Of a DNA stretch of 46,890 nucleotides, positions 1 through 7,307 are shown one piece after another. A program made the translations under genes and the position numbers. Each line of letters begins with the position of its first letter. The stretch's first letter is position 1. A model generated the notes under the pieces. The model searched no databases and was not told where the DNA came from. It saw only the letters and a list, made by a program, of their open reading frames with translations. The stretch covers positions 1-46,890 of the IMG/VR virus record IMGVR_UViG_3300021474_000009; one strand, given 5' to 3'. The DNA comes from a virus.

Positions 1-221
1 TCGTTGGTCGTGCTGACACCGAGATTGATCGGCATCTTCGCCGTCAAAGCGACGCTTGATCCATCGAGCGCGACGATATAGCCGTAGTCAAGAGTGATGG
101 AAAAGGTTCCTGATGTCGTAGAACCGCCCGAGAAGATGCGCAGCCCCGGAGGTCCATTGGGGGTTACTCCGAATGCGTAATCTACCGCTTTGCGTGCATT
201 TGCGAATACTGACAGTGCCAT
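1..221 (-). CDS. Head-associated beta-rich protein, N-terminal part, cut by the window edge
   Basis: Reads MALSVFANARKAVDYAFG and continues for 73 codons until the left edge with no stop. A GGGAG ribosome-binding site lies just upstream of the ATG at 221. The visible part is rich in Gly, Ser and Thr and looks like beta structure; I do not recognise the family. It sits downstream of TerL and the small head genes, so a virion (decoration or minor head) role is likely. The open reading frame at the right edge (46535-46890) may be the other end of the same gene on a circular map: joining Asn-Glu here to Val-Thr-Pro-Thr-Thr there would read naturally, but needs two extra bases. Confidence 0.75.
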   Translation of the reverse strand, partial: MALSVFANARKAVDYAFGVTPNGPPGLRIFSGGSTTSGTFSITLDYGYIVALDGSSVALTAKMPINLGVSTTN

Positions 222-248
222 GATTCTCCCCTTCCGGTTAGTATTGCG

Positions 249-437
249 CTAGGTTGGTAAAGTCTCCGATGCTCCAAAGGCTTCAAAGTCAATCTGGCTG
301 AACTTGTTCTGTTTCTTACAGATAAGGCATATGCCATCAGGCGGTATCTTGAACCACATGCTGCCGCAAATCGTGCAATAGAACCAGCGAATAATGCTTG
401 CCTTCGGCTTCAAGTCCTGCGGCGGAATGCTCGGCAT
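249..437 (-). CDS. Small zinc-ribbon protein (62 aa)
   Basis: Its ATG overlaps the stop of the His-rich gene as TGATG, so translation is probably coupled. Two CxxC pairs (CTIC near residue 21 and CLIC near residue 37) separated by about 15 residues form a typical zinc ribbon. There is no other domain. Zinc ribbons of this size are common in phage head and terminase neighbourhoods, but the function is unknown. It lies in the operon between TerL and the edge gene. Confidence 0.75.
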   Translation of the reverse strand: MPSIPPQDLKPKASIIRWFYCTICGSMWFKIPPDGICLICKKQNKFSQIDFEAFGASETLPT

Positions 438-892
438 CAGTACCCACCCAGTGCCGACTCGTTCTGCTCCTGCTCTTCGCCATCCTCTTGTGGGGTTCCA
501 TCTCCACCGATATGCTCGTTCAGGTGCTCGGCGATTCCATGCTCATCTTCATGATCCCGGTGCTCGGCCTCTCCGCCAGTTTCAACCGCGTGGCTGTGAT
601 GGCTGATTCCGTCAGAATGCCCATGGAAATGCTTTTCTCCAGCAGCTCCATGAAGTTTGGATAAGTGAGCATGAAGGTGACCGATTGTTTCGTGCTCTTC
701 GCCGTCCGGCTCGGTGTGGAAGCTGCCGTCTTTGTGGTCATGGACTTCGGTGATTTCGTGCCCATCCTCGGCTCCTTTGTCATCGAGCGGCTTCGAATCC
801 TTCTTGTCGGAGAGCTTCGCATCCTTGCCCTTCGAGTGCATCGCGGCAACCTGCGTGTTGTGTCGGAACTTCCCACCTGCGTCAAGCGGCAT
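437..892 (-). CDS. Histidine-rich acidic protein (151 aa)
   Basis: A GGAGAG site six bases before the ATG supports this start. The protein has 22 histidines, many in HxH or HH pairs (HLHAH, HFHGH, SHHSH), mixed with Asp, Glu and Gly, and has almost no hydrophobic core. That composition suggests an intrinsically disordered, metal-binding (Zn, Ni or Cu) or pH-responsive protein. The N-terminal 40 residues are Lys-rich. It sits between TerL and the portal in circular order, where scaffolding or decoration proteins occur. I know no named family; the function is open. Antisense ORFs over it are shadows of its codon bias. Confidence 0.8.
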   Translation of the reverse strand: MPLDAGGKFRHNTQVAAMHSKGKDAKLSDKKDSKPLDDKGAEDGHEITEVHDHKDGSFHTEPDGEEHETIGHLHAHLSKLHGAAGEKHFHGHSDGISHHSHAVETGGEAEHRDHEDEHGIAEHLNEHIGGDGTPQEDGEEQEQNESALGGY

Positions 893-1025
893 CTTTCTCT
901 CCTTTGGTTACCTTAGCCAACTCTTCCTTGATCATGTTCCTCAAATCCTGCTCGCGGCCCTGAACAATAAGACAATCCGCCTTTGCTTTCCGAACCACTG
1001 CTTCAATAAATGCAACTATATTCAT
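882..1025 (-). CDS. Short coupled protein (47 aa)
   Basis: The ATG at 1025 overlaps the TGA of the upstream membrane-protein gene (ATGA), and the reading frame ends at TGA 882-884, eleven bases inside the start of the His-rich gene. The peptide begins MNIVAFIEAVVRKAK and looks like one or two amphipathic helices, with a Lys/Glu-rich tail ending in EKDAA. The junction overlaps on both sides and the lack of any other gene in this gap support it as real. Function unknown. Confidence 0.65.
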   Translation of the reverse strand: MNIVAFIEAVVRKAKADCLIVQGREQDLRNMIKEELAKVTKGEKDAA

Positions 1026-1342
1026 GATTGCAAAGCCCTTACGTTATTCGCTATCACTTCCTGAGAATGATGCTCCGGCTTCATTGACTCCACTTCAGCA
1101 CGATACCGCAAGGTAGCCAGCCCAGGACGCTTGCGCATAGGGTCTATGCTGCGGACAATCTCAGCTTCCCTGCGATCCAACGCTTGCGCCTTTTGCTGAT
1201 GGATCAAATCGGAGGCCGTGACTGTGTCAAGCTTGGAGATCAGCGGTAACTCTTCCTTCTTGTATGGCTTGTTCACCAGCGCAACAACAAAGGCAGCTAA
1301 CGATATCGCAAGGCTTATTGAGGCAATCCAGGTCGCGTCCAT
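1022..1342 (-). CDS. Single-span membrane protein (106 aa)
   Basis: GGAG about nine bases before the ATG at 1342. Residues 5-25 form one hydrophobic helix (WIASISLAISLAAFVVALV), followed by a basic NKPYKKEE stretch and a charged, probably helical tail to the C-terminus. It overlaps the end of TerL by 28 bases. The topology (N-terminal anchor, charged soluble tail) resembles i-spanin or small phage membrane proteins, but it is far from the holin-like genes. The function is not assigned. Confidence 0.75.
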   Translation of the reverse strand: MDATWIASISLAISLAAFVVALVNKPYKKEELPLISKLDTVTASDLIHQQKAQALDRREAEIVRSIDPMRKRPGLATLRYRAEVESMKPEHHSQEVIANNVRALQS

Positions 1343-2862
1343 CGCAATTGTCTCCTTACCGGCTTATGGCTCTTTGCCCAATCTACATCAAAACGCTTCG
1401 CCACAATAGCCTTTTGCGTGTTATTCGGCACACCTTCGAGAACTTCCGCCAATTGTACACTCCTCGGCTTTTCAGCCGGCTTGCCAAAGATTGCATACAA
1501 ACCATAGCTAGCTCCCTGTAACGGGTCGTCACCATCGAAGCTCTCAATCTTCTCTTTGTCTAGGTCATCCCGCTTCGCAATCGGTATCACCCGAATCAGC
1601 GATTCGCACTTGTTGGAAATCATCCATGCCGGGCATTCAACCGAATGCCCGTCTGCATCCTCACCAGTATGTATCCGCTTCACTAGCAGGTCGTACATCA
1701 TCTGCTCTCTGCCGATCTTGTCTCTTGTGCTCACATGGGGCGCTGGTATCCCATATTCCCTCAGAGTCGGCGTCATCCTGTTGAAAACACTATTCGTATT
1801 CGCTCCAAACGTCTTCGTTGCATTGCTAGAATTAGCGTCATGGCTGAATGCAAAGTTCTGGAAGTGCGGCATTCTCCCATCTTCCTGAGCCCATTCGCCT
1901 ATCGTCTCTGCAAGCATCTCAGGCGGTTGGTGCTGAACCATCAGCTCATCGTAGGTATAAACCACTCCATGATCGTCCATTGCGTGCTTATAGATCGCAC
2001 TCCAGTGCTCGAATCCCCAGTCACCGCTTATCCAGCGTTTCCACCACGGTTTGAGATCCAAATGCTTGTAGACATGCACCGCCTCGTCCCAGGCACCCTG
2101 AAAGTAACCGCCCGCAACACCCCACTGCCCGTACTTAAGTGCATTTCGTATCGCCTCTGGGTACGCTTCCAGGTTCTTGAGGAATGTGGGATCGTTTGCG
2201 TAAACAGGATTATCGAGGTACGTGGCAGGGAAATAGTCATAGTCATCCGGGCGATAACTCGCTTTTTGCGAGTCTTCCATGTACTGACATGGCCGATGCT
2301 TGACGAACAGATCCTCAACCCACAATGCGCCAACACCAATCGGATTGCCAGCGCCATACTTCTTTGAATACCGACTGACCGGACATCGATTCCAAGCACT
2401 TGTCGCCATCCATTGGTTGAATGTGAATTCGCACATCTCGTCATAACCGATGTGAAACCACTGGCCCTGATAGTCCCATGCGTTATGGTCGTACTGCATT
2501 GAGCCAAACTTGGTAGTCGCACCATTCAGCCAAGTTACTTCACTCTTTGTTTCGTTGAACTTGGCGTAAAGACTCTTGTCCACCGACTCACGAAAGCGTG
2601 TGATAACCGTTGCTTCCAGTTTGGGATTGGTTCTCCTTAGCAGCAGCGTATGCACTTTTGGCCCATCGTCCAGATTGAATTCATTGCAGGCCGTGAATTG
2701 CTCCATAATCATGGCCATCGTCTTACCAGGGCCAGCAGCTCCACCCATGAAGCTGTAGGGCGCTGTAGACGCATGGAAACGCCTCTGCATAGGGTAGGGA
2801 TCGTACGTCTTGCGAAGGTCCATCAGGCCGCGTTCTGGACCACTGAGGCCTACGCTAGCCAT
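1315..2862 (-). CDS. terL: Terminase large subunit (TerL), ATPase-nuclease
   Basis: Packages phage DNA into the prohead through the portal, using ATP hydrolysis and a nuclease that cuts concatemers. Visible motifs: Walker A GGAAGPGKT at residues 40-48, Walker B ending IGYDE at 138-142, a TSAWNR coupling-type motif near 154-159, then the RNase H-like nuclease with its first acidic residue in SGDWGF (D281) and later acidic candidates. The length of 515 aa is normal for the family. The start overlaps the stop of the upstream zinc-ribbon gene by eight bases. TerS lies two genes upstream, as is usual. Confidence 0.96.
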   Translation of the reverse strand: MASVGLSGPERGLMDLRKTYDPYPMQRRFHASTAPYSFMGGAAGPGKTMAMIMEQFTACNEFNLDDGPKVHTLLLRRTNPKLEATVITRFRESVDKSLYAKFNETKSEVTWLNGATTKFGSMQYDHNAWDYQGQWFHIGYDEMCEFTFNQWMATSAWNRCPVSRYSKKYGAGNPIGVGALWVEDLFVKHRPCQYMEDSQKASYRPDDYDYFPATYLDNPVYANDPTFLKNLEAYPEAIRNALKYGQWGVAGGYFQGAWDEAVHVYKHLDLKPWWKRWISGDWGFEHWSAIYKHAMDDHGVVYTYDELMVQHQPPEMLAETIGEWAQEDGRMPHFQNFAFSHDANSSNATKTFGANTNSVFNRMTPTLREYGIPAPHVSTRDKIGREQMMYDLLVKRIHTGEDADGHSVECPAWMISNKCESLIRVIPIAKRDDLDKEKIESFDGDDPLQGASYGLYAIFGKPAEKPRSVQLAEVLEGVPNNTQKAIVAKRFDVDWAKSHKPVRRQLRWTRPGLPQ

Positions 2863-3112
2863 TGCACATCCCGCACTTGTAGACGCGGCAGGTTGACTTA
2901 TCGTGGCTCTTTCTGTCTTCTACGATGGCCATGATCGCTGGAGTTTTCGGAAGACTCCTGAATTCCTTAGAGGACAACTCTGTGGGCTTTACATCCACAG
3001 CATTCCACATGACCGACTTGCACTGAGCGCAGCGCTTTGGAGTTTTCTTCCATGGCAACCAGATATGCCCGCACCTATCGCACTTGCACGCCTGCACCAT
3101 TAGTACACTCAT
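2855..3112 (-). CDS. Zinc-ribbon protein between TerS and TerL (85 aa)
   Basis: Contains CDRC and CAQC near residues 11-31, a classic zinc ribbon, plus a second Cys group at the C-terminus (CRVYKCGMC). The start is uncertain: ATG 3112 is used here, ATG 3100 is possible, and neither has a strong ribosome-binding site. The stop overlaps the TerL start. Small zinc-ribbon proteins next to terminase genes are common in phages, perhaps contacting DNA or the terminase, but no function is shown by the sequence. Confidence 0.75.
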   Translation of the reverse strand: MSVLMVQACKCDRCGHIWLPWKKTPKRCAQCKSVMWNAVDVKPTELSSKEFRSLPKTPAIMAIVEDRKSHDKSTCRVYKCGMCNG

Positions 3113-3126
3113 GCACCGATAGTACA

Positions 3127-3474
3127 CTAACGGCTGATTGTAATGGTTGTGGCTCCGGGATCGCTTGCTGGCGAGATCCTTACAAATCCTGTGCCCACAT
3201 TGAACACGCCTGCGTTGGTTGCAGCAACGGTCAAAGCATCGCCAGTATTCTCGTCTTTGAGCGCTTGATACGAAGCGTTTGTATCGGTTGTAGCGAACTG
3301 CACCGTTAGCACCACTGCCGATCCGTTGACTACAGTCAGAGTTGCGGAACTCTCACCATTCAATGGACTTACCGCTACCGCGATTGTAGGGTTTGTAGAG
3401 ATGCTGGCTGAGGATAGAACTACCACATCCCCAGGATAGATTGCGTTCGCTTTACCTGCTGCGTAGGCTGGCAT
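3127..3474 (-). CDS. Beta-rich structural-type protein (115 aa)
   Basis: Starts MPAYAAGKANAIYPGDVV; alternating Val, Thr and Ser throughout suggests an all-beta fold like capsid decoration or Ig-like proteins. It lies between TerS and the zinc-ribbon/TerL pair. The GAGGAG of the TerS end is 14 bases from the ATG, a long spacing. No named family recognised; a virion role is inferred only from context and composition. Confidence 0.7.
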   Translation of the reverse strand: MPAYAAGKANAIYPGDVVVLSSASISTNPTIAVAVSPLNGESSATLTVVNGSAVVLTVQFATTDTNASYQALKDENTGDALTVAATNAGVFNVGTGFVRISPASDPGATTITISR

Positions 3475-3486
3475 GGCGAGATTGTA

Positions 3487-3906
3487 TCACTCCTCTAATG
3501 TGCGGTCTGGACGGGGGATGCTCGACACAATCTGCAGACCTATAGGGTTATCTGCATCTCCTGAGTGCGTTACCTTCTCACCGTAAACCTTTGAGAGTAT
3601 GCGAGATACAACCCATTTGCGGGCATCGAGCCTGAGCTTAGCCAGTTCTATCGCAGCACGATTGTCTGCAGCGTCTTCTGTAAGCTCAATCGAATCAGCA
3701 ATTTCAATGAACTCCTCGGCCCAGCCGTTCGCACGATCTTCCCTCGCCTGTGCGTATTGCGCAGCGAAATCAGGGTATTTCTTGATCCAAAATCTAATGT
3801 TGGATTCTGGTATCTGCAGCAAATTGGCTACGAAGCGTATGGATTTACCGTCTGCGATGAGTTCACAGATGGATTCACCAAATTCGGCTGTAAAGTCTGA
3901 AGCCAT
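3487..3906 (-). CDS. terS: Terminase small subunit (TerS)
   Basis: Recognises packaging sites and regulates TerL. The N-terminal third forms a helix-turn-helix (ICELIADGKSIRFVANLLQ, then an IPESNIRFWIKKYPDF recognition region), followed by the Tyr-x-x-Ala-Arg-Glu type helix and a helical oligomerisation part (residues 50-110) typical of this phage TerS class. The length of 139 aa fits. There is no Shine-Dalgarno sequence, but a perfect TATAAT lies ten bases upstream, so the mRNA may be nearly leaderless. It is probably the first gene of the late transcription unit. Confidence 0.88.
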   Translation of the reverse strand: MASDFTAEFGESICELIADGKSIRFVANLLQIPESNIRFWIKKYPDFAAQYAQAREDRANGWAEEFIEIADSIELTEDAADNRAAIELAKLRLDARKWVVSRILSKVYGEKVTHSGDADNPIGLQIVSSIPRPDRTLEE

Positions 3907-3915
3907 ATGAGCAGA

Positions 3916-3921
3916 ATTATA
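3916..3921 (-). promoter_or_regulatory. -10 box upstream of TerS
   Basis: Perfect TATAAT on the minus strand inside the 17-base gap before TerS. A start about seven bases downstream would fall near 3909, only three bases before the ATG at 3906. I see no good -35 hexamer at 16-18 bases, so it may need an activator or a phage-specific sigma contact. Confidence 0.4.
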
Positions 3922-3923
3922 AC

Positions 3924-4289
3924 TTAGCGTTTGTTACGTATTGCGTAGTTGTGAGCTACATCGTGAGAATCGTAAGAGAAATCAAATACTGGTATCAGTC
4001 TCTCTACCTTGTGGTGGTTGGTTCTGTGGGCTAAATAGCTAAGACCAATCGTTGCAACAGAAACGGCGGCTGAATAGCCATAAGCACCAGCGTTTGTTTT
4101 GCTGATTGCAGGCGTGTTGCGCTCGATAAAACATTTGCACGGATTCGTGAGATTTGCTCGCGTTGATTCAGCGTCAAGCACGCGGACTAATGCTTCTGTT
4201 GAAAACAAATAGATGTTGGGCAATTCGAGGAACTTGTGCTGTGGGGGAGTCACAGCAGCGGTTGTGGCGAGAATTAGTTCGAGAAACAT
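3924..4289 (-). CDS. Possible membrane protein (121 aa)
   Basis: Preceded by AGGCACTCC immediately before the ATG, the same 12-base string (with the ATG) found before the plus-strand gene at 11317. The N-terminus (MFLELILATTAAVTPP) is mildly hydrophobic and could be a short signal; a second hydrophobic stretch near residues 72-88 (YSAAVSVATIGLSYLA) is followed by a His-rich HRTNHHK motif. Family not recognised. It lies just upstream of the TerS promoter. Confidence 0.65.
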   Translation of the reverse strand: MFLELILATTAAVTPPQHKFLELPNIYLFSTEALVRVLDAESTRANLTNPCKCFIERNTPAISKTNAGAYGYSAAVSVATIGLSYLAHRTNHHKVERLIPVFDFSYDSHDVAHNYAIRNKR

Positions 4290-4296
4290 GGAGTGC

Positions 4297-4611
4297 CTAT
4301 TTCTTTGGCTCAGGATAGGGATGCTTTGGATCGAATGCAGGGACGGTTTGCTTCACTTGAGGCTGCTGTTTTGGCGTGCTTGGCACGATGTTCACATTGA
4401 AATTCAACGCCCAGCCAGGATGCTCTTTCTGGAAGTCCTGATTGATTGGCTCTAATTCAGCACCAACGGCCTTGAGTGCTATTTGCTCTGTTGCGGTGAG
4501 GGTTGGAGCCGTTTCAGGCTTAGGGGCTTGTTGTGGGGCGTTTTGGGCACAAATAAGGCCCGCGATTGAGAGGAATGCTAAGACTAACCAGAATCTCTTG
4601 ATGTTGTTCAC
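4297..4611 (-). CDS. Exported Pro/Gln-rich protein (104 aa)
   Basis: A GTG start at 4611 with GGAG six bases upstream is preferred over the longer upstream frame because it places a Sec signal peptide at the N-terminus: NNIKRF, a hydrophobic stretch, then LICA before QNAPQQ, a typical Ala-x-Ala-like cleavage site. The mature part is rich in Pro, Gln and Thr and likely extended or disordered, as in periplasmic linkers. No catalytic motif. It could act at the envelope (spanin-like or superinfection control), but that is conjecture. Confidence 0.75.
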   Translation of the reverse strand: MNNIKRFWLVLAFLSIAGLICAQNAPQQAPKPETAPTLTATEQIALKAVGAELEPINQDFQKEHPGWALNFNVNIVPSTPKQQPQVKQTVPAFDPKHPYPEPKK

Positions 4612-4621
4612 TGTTTCTCCT

Positions 4622-4969
4622 TTATTTTTCTTCGAGTGCTGCGAGGATACGATCAGCCACTTCGCCTTGATGCTCATATGGCCACACACAATGCCGCAGA
4701 ACAGCTATGATTCGCTCCCTCCGTGGATCCACAGGCTTGGGCGCAATGTCTGCATTACGATACTCCACGAATTGCATCAGCAGATTAGCCGTATTCGGAC
4801 CCGCGTAAAACTTCAGAATTTCGTATTGTGTCGGCGGTGCCCACGGAAGCTGCAAGTACGGTGCGGCTGCTTTGAGGCGTTCATAGGGATTTATTCTTTG
4901 ATAGCTTTTTTGGCAGTTATCATACGCAATGTACGCTTGCTCCAACTGCTCCTTCGTTAGTTCAGCCAT
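4622..4969 (-). CDS. Conserved-looking hypothetical protein (115 aa)
   Basis: GAGGAGGATTT directly precedes the ATG. The protein is soluble and helical, with Tyr-rich and Pro-rich central segments (PYLQLPWAPPTQYEILKFY) and an Arg-rich C-terminal helix. No motif I can name. Its start overlaps the end of the Vsr-like nuclease gene by eight bases, so the two are probably co-translated. Confidence 0.75.
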   Translation of the reverse strand: MAELTKEQLEQAYIAYDNCQKSYQRINPYERLKAAAPYLQLPWAPPTQYEILKFYAGPNTANLLMQFVEYRNADIAPKPVDPRRERIIAVLRHCVWPYEHQGEVADRILAALEEK

Positions 4970-5297
4970 AAATCCTCCTCAAATCATTGATTGCAATACC
5001 TTTAGTTACCATATCGGTCGTATATCTCAGCACTCGCCAACCAAGTAATGCCGCTGCATTGTATTTCTCCAAGTCTTTCTCAAATCCACTGCCGCGAGTA
5101 TGCCGGCCATTGCTCCATGTCCCGCCTTCAATTTCAATTGCAATCTGCGATCCAGGAAACGCAAAGTCAAACCTCCATCGTCGGCCATGGAAAAACACAT
5201 ACTCCCGCACTGGCGTGAAACCATAAACCTTGCAATGAGCCTCAAAAGTACATTCTCCAACACTGAGGGCTCGCGGAATTGATTGCTGCTTCTTCAC
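4962..5297 (-). CDS. Vsr/DUF559-like endonuclease (111 aa)
   Basis: Compact PD-(D/E)XK-superfamily nuclease. Visible signature: RWRFDFAF (D44), then IAIEIEGG (E55, E57), GRHTRG (H66) and a C-terminal WRVLRYT strand, as in very-short-patch repair and DUF559 proteins. Starts at GTG with a weak AGTGGGT upstream. Phages use such enzymes as homing-like nickases, Holliday-junction resolvases or mismatch nickases paired with cytosine methylation; the nearby DNA methyltransferase gene (5974-6603) makes a modification-linked role possible. Confidence 0.8.
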   Translation of the reverse strand: MKKQQSIPRALSVGECTFEAHCKVYGFTPVREYVFFHGRRWRFDFAFPGSQIAIEIEGGTWSNGRHTRGSGFEKDLEKYNAAALLGWRVLRYTTDMVTKGIAINDLRRIYG

Positions 5298-5307
5298 CGA
5301 ATACCCA

Positions 5308-5505
5308 CTAAATCGTTTGAATTTTCCTTCTATTGCGTCGGCACTTCACTTTGGAGGCATTCACCCTTAGACAACAGGGAAGGCACCGGGAAAGCGTTTT
5401 ATAGCGTTTCTTCATGCAATCGATGCATACTCCTCGGGCTCTGGCAATCTCTCTGCGCTTGCGCAATGAGTCTCTTACACAGATAAGGCGTTCGGCGTCA
5501 GTCAT
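5308..5505 (-). CDS. Small basic Cys-pair protein (65 aa)
   Basis: ATG 5505 overlaps the upstream TGA as ATGA, which fixes the start. Arg and Lys make up a large share of the protein, with C27xxC30 and C41xxC44 forming a probable zinc knuckle, suggesting nucleic-acid binding. It is similar in style to HNH-associated or transcription-related phage micro-proteins, but lacks the His residues of HNH. Function unknown. Confidence 0.7.
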   Translation of the reverse strand: MTDAERLICVRDSLRKRREIARARGVCIDCMKKRYKTLSRCLPCCLRVNASKVKCRRNRRKIQTI

Positions 5506-5729
5506 TCGATTATCTTTCCGAGGCAAGCACAGTAAGAAGGAGTTCCTCCGCCAACAGGCTCATTACTCGGACGAAGAGTGCACTCTCCCCATGAAATCAG
5601 CCTGTATCCCTCCATGCAGTTGCACTCAGTGTTGAAGTCAATTTTGGATACTTCCGGTTCAACCCAAACACATTCTCCGGGGAATTCAGTCAGTTCGAAC
5701 TGCATAGCTCCTTCAGGCGGGATAAACAT
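5502..5729 (-). CDS. Cys-containing small protein (75 aa)
   Basis: Starts MFIPPEGAMQFE; AGGAG lies seven bases upstream of ATG 5729, which itself overlaps the upstream TGA. Six cysteines, including ECNC and CAC, could bind metal. Acidic N-terminal half. No family recognised. Coupled on both sides by four-base overlaps within the small-gene operon. Confidence 0.7.
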   Translation of the reverse strand: MFIPPEGAMQFELTEFPGECVWVEPEVSKIDFNTECNCMEGYRLISWGECTLRPSNEPVGGGTPSYCACLGKIIE

Positions 5730-5977
5730 CACGCAACTCCTTGATATGGATCAAGTTCTTTCGTCTCCTGCTGCTTCAATGCGCGGCTCTCTCTGAGTAC
5801 ATACCAGTCTTTTCTCAGGTGATAGCCTTCGGTTGCCTTGGTCAGGATTCCCAGCATCACTAAGTGCTCCAGATCGTGATAGTTGAACCCTGATTGCCTT
5901 AGAACCAAATACGGCACGTACTTTACCGGGTACTTCAGTTGCATGTGGACGATGTAATCAGAGAGTGGGCGGATCAC
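5729..5977 (-). CDS. Small helical protein, possible winged helix (82 aa)
   Basis: GTG start overlapping the stop of the methyltransferase (GTGA) with a strong GAGGAGG upstream. The pattern of three helices followed by a beta-hairpin-like YHLRKDWYVL and a Gln/Glu tail fits a winged helix, here possibly a DNA-binding accessory factor. Not assigned to a family. It is translated directly after the methyltransferase. Confidence 0.7.
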   Translation of the reverse strand: MIRPLSDYIVHMQLKYPVKYVPYLVLRQSGFNYHDLEHLVMLGILTKATEGYHLRKDWYVLRESRALKQQETKELDPYQGVA

Positions 5978-6603
5978 AGAACCTCCTCGAAATTGAAGAC
6001 TTCTTGCCGCAGGCGGTTGGCGGCTATCTCGCAGTACTTTTCCTCTAGTTCTATGCCAGTGGCGCTAATACCTAAGTCCTTGGCAGCAACTAGCGAGGTT
6101 CCGCTGCCCATGAAAGCGTCCACGAGGTTCCTTACACTCCCCATTTGCGCGATGCACCACTTCATCAGGGCTATTGGCTTTTGCGTCGGATGCTGTTTGC
6201 CATCCTGTAATGCCTCACCGCGCGAGTAGTCAAATATGCGCACGGCCTTGCGCTCCGACGTCCACGCAAGCTCTCCATCGGCTAGACTGAAGGCCCTTTG
6301 CCCCTTGTTCCATATAAACCATCCCATGCTCGGGGGAAGCTCAAAGTAGTTCCCGCCCCAAACGATTGCCCTTTCGCAACTCGCACGACACAGGTCCAAA
6401 TGCTCTTTGGTGATGGGAGCCTTATCCCATCCGGTTGAACCGTAGTCAACCCATCCATTCTTCTGCGAGTTGCGGTCACGGTCGGCATCCACACCGTAAG
6501 GCGGGTCAGTCAGCAGCAAATCAAACTTACCCAACTGCGGCAGAATCTCTCTGCAATCGCCATGGTAGATCGTTATGCCCTTTTCTTCGTAGTACGGTTT
6601 CAT
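5974..6603 (-). CDS. DNA N6-adenine/N4-cytosine methyltransferase
   Basis: Transfers a methyl group from S-adenosylmethionine to an exocyclic amino group in DNA. Catalytic motif IV DPPY at residues 33-36 lies before motif I FMGSGTS at 163-169, the beta-class order, with HPTQKP at 137-142 just ahead of the SAM motif. The length of 209 aa is the short phage form, with the target-recognition part between residues 45 and 130. There is no matching restriction enzyme. Likely role: protection from host restriction or a regulatory mark. Confidence 0.93.
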   Translation of the reverse strand: MKPYYEEKGITIYHGDCREILPQLGKFDLLLTDPPYGVDADRDRNSQKNGWVDYGSTGWDKAPITKEHLDLCRASCERAIVWGGNYFELPPSMGWFIWNKGQRAFSLADGELAWTSERKAVRIFDYSRGEALQDGKQHPTQKPIALMKWCIAQMGSVRNLVDAFMGSGTSLVAAKDLGISATGIELEEKYCEIAANRLRQEVFNFEEVL

Positions 6604-6659
6604 TGTTCGTATCCTGTCTTCCTTGGTTCCTGTAGTCTCAGTCTGGTAGCAGCGTTGAT

Positions 6660-6860
6660 CTAAGCGTCTTCTGCAACAAAGAATTCCGCTGAAATCCTTA
6701 CATAATCCACAACTGCTTTAAGATCAAACAATCGTCTATCCCTCACGACATCCTTTCTTGTTCCGAAAACATAGATCCTCGCAGTCGGTCCCATTGCCTT
6801 CACATACTTCTCAGCGCTTGTTCCTAATGCTCCGTATTCTTCTCTCACTGTTTGCTTCAT
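6660..6860 (-). CDS. Small protein (66 aa)
   Basis: AGAGG five bases before the ATG at 6860 supports the start. Mixed alpha/beta composition (ARIYVFGTRKDVVRDRRLFD), no recognisable motif. First clear gene downstream of the long poorly coding stretch at 6861-7253. Function unknown. Confidence 0.65.
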   Translation of the reverse strand: MKQTVREEYGALGTSAEKYVKAMGPTARIYVFGTRKDVVRDRRLFDLKAVVDYVRISAEFFVAEDA

Positions 6861-7253
6861 AAGAGCCTCTTAATACCTACATCCGGTAATGGTGGAGTGG
6901 GAGGGCGAAAGAAGACCGGGGGTCCAGCCCAGTCCCTTTCACATTGCCTATCCGTCTAAAGGAGCCAGCGGTAAGGTATGAAAGGCATACAATCCACAGT
7001 CGGCTAAAGTCCTGTATCCAGAAACTCCCCCCTCACGATGCTGTGGAAGGCGTATGCGCCTACCGGGCACCGAACGACCCTGCGGCAACAATGCCCTTTG
7101 GCTCGTCAGCGGATTACTTGATTTTCTGGGGTTCTCAGGCCTCAGACATATCATGTATAGCGTAGTCGCCAGTTGTATGCAATACTTATTTTCGAGGGTA
7201 GAGCGTTCGGTAATCTCAGGCATCGGATGTTCCCCTTGTTGGATTGGCGAGCC
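6861..7253. other. Long stretch with dyads; weak coding signal
   Basis: Nearly 400 bases between a minus-strand terminator and the 66-aa gene, with no convincing gene. It contains several short inverted repeats: GTATG/CATAC at 6976-6990, a GGCG-TATG-CGCC hairpin near 7049-7060, and a GGGCA/TGCCC pair around 7064-7094. A minus-strand promoter candidate, TTGCAT then 17 bases then TATACA, lies around 7151-7179. It may hold an untranslated leader, a structured RNA or an origin; see also the doubtful ORF at 6948-7223. Confidence 0.4.
6948..7223 (-). CDS. Doubtful 91-aa ORF
   Basis: Begins MPEITERSTLENKY after a good AAGGGGA ribosome-binding site, which is the main argument for it. The second half is Arg-, Pro- and Leu-rich without pattern, as in non-coding frames, and plus-strand ORFs of similar size cover the same bases. 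It lies directly downstream of a terminator. It may be a real small gene, a decayed gene or part of an RNA element. Confidence 0.3.
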   Translation of the reverse strand: MPEITERSTLENKYCIQLATTLYMICLRPENPRKSSNPLTSQRALLPQGRSVPGRRIRLPQHREGGVSGYRTLADCGLYAFHTLPLAPLDG

Positions 7254-7303
7254 AAAAATAAAACGAGAGCGGCCCAAACCATAACGGCGAGGGCCGTTTC
7301 TCA
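7254..7303 (-). terminator. Rho-independent terminator, minus strand
   Basis: On the minus strand CGGCCC pairs with GGGCCG across a loop of about 15 bases, extended by GAG/CTC, and is followed by TTTTATTTTT. An alternative inner hairpin AACGGC-CCTC-GCCGTT overlaps it. It lies immediately after the stop of the 110-aa gene and would end the recombination-gene transcript. Confidence 0.7.
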
Positions 7304-7307
7304 TTGC

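Noticed and set aside
1735-2367. Plus-strand ORF opposite TerL (210 aa)
   Set aside because: TerL motifs are clear on the other strand; the product has no pattern.
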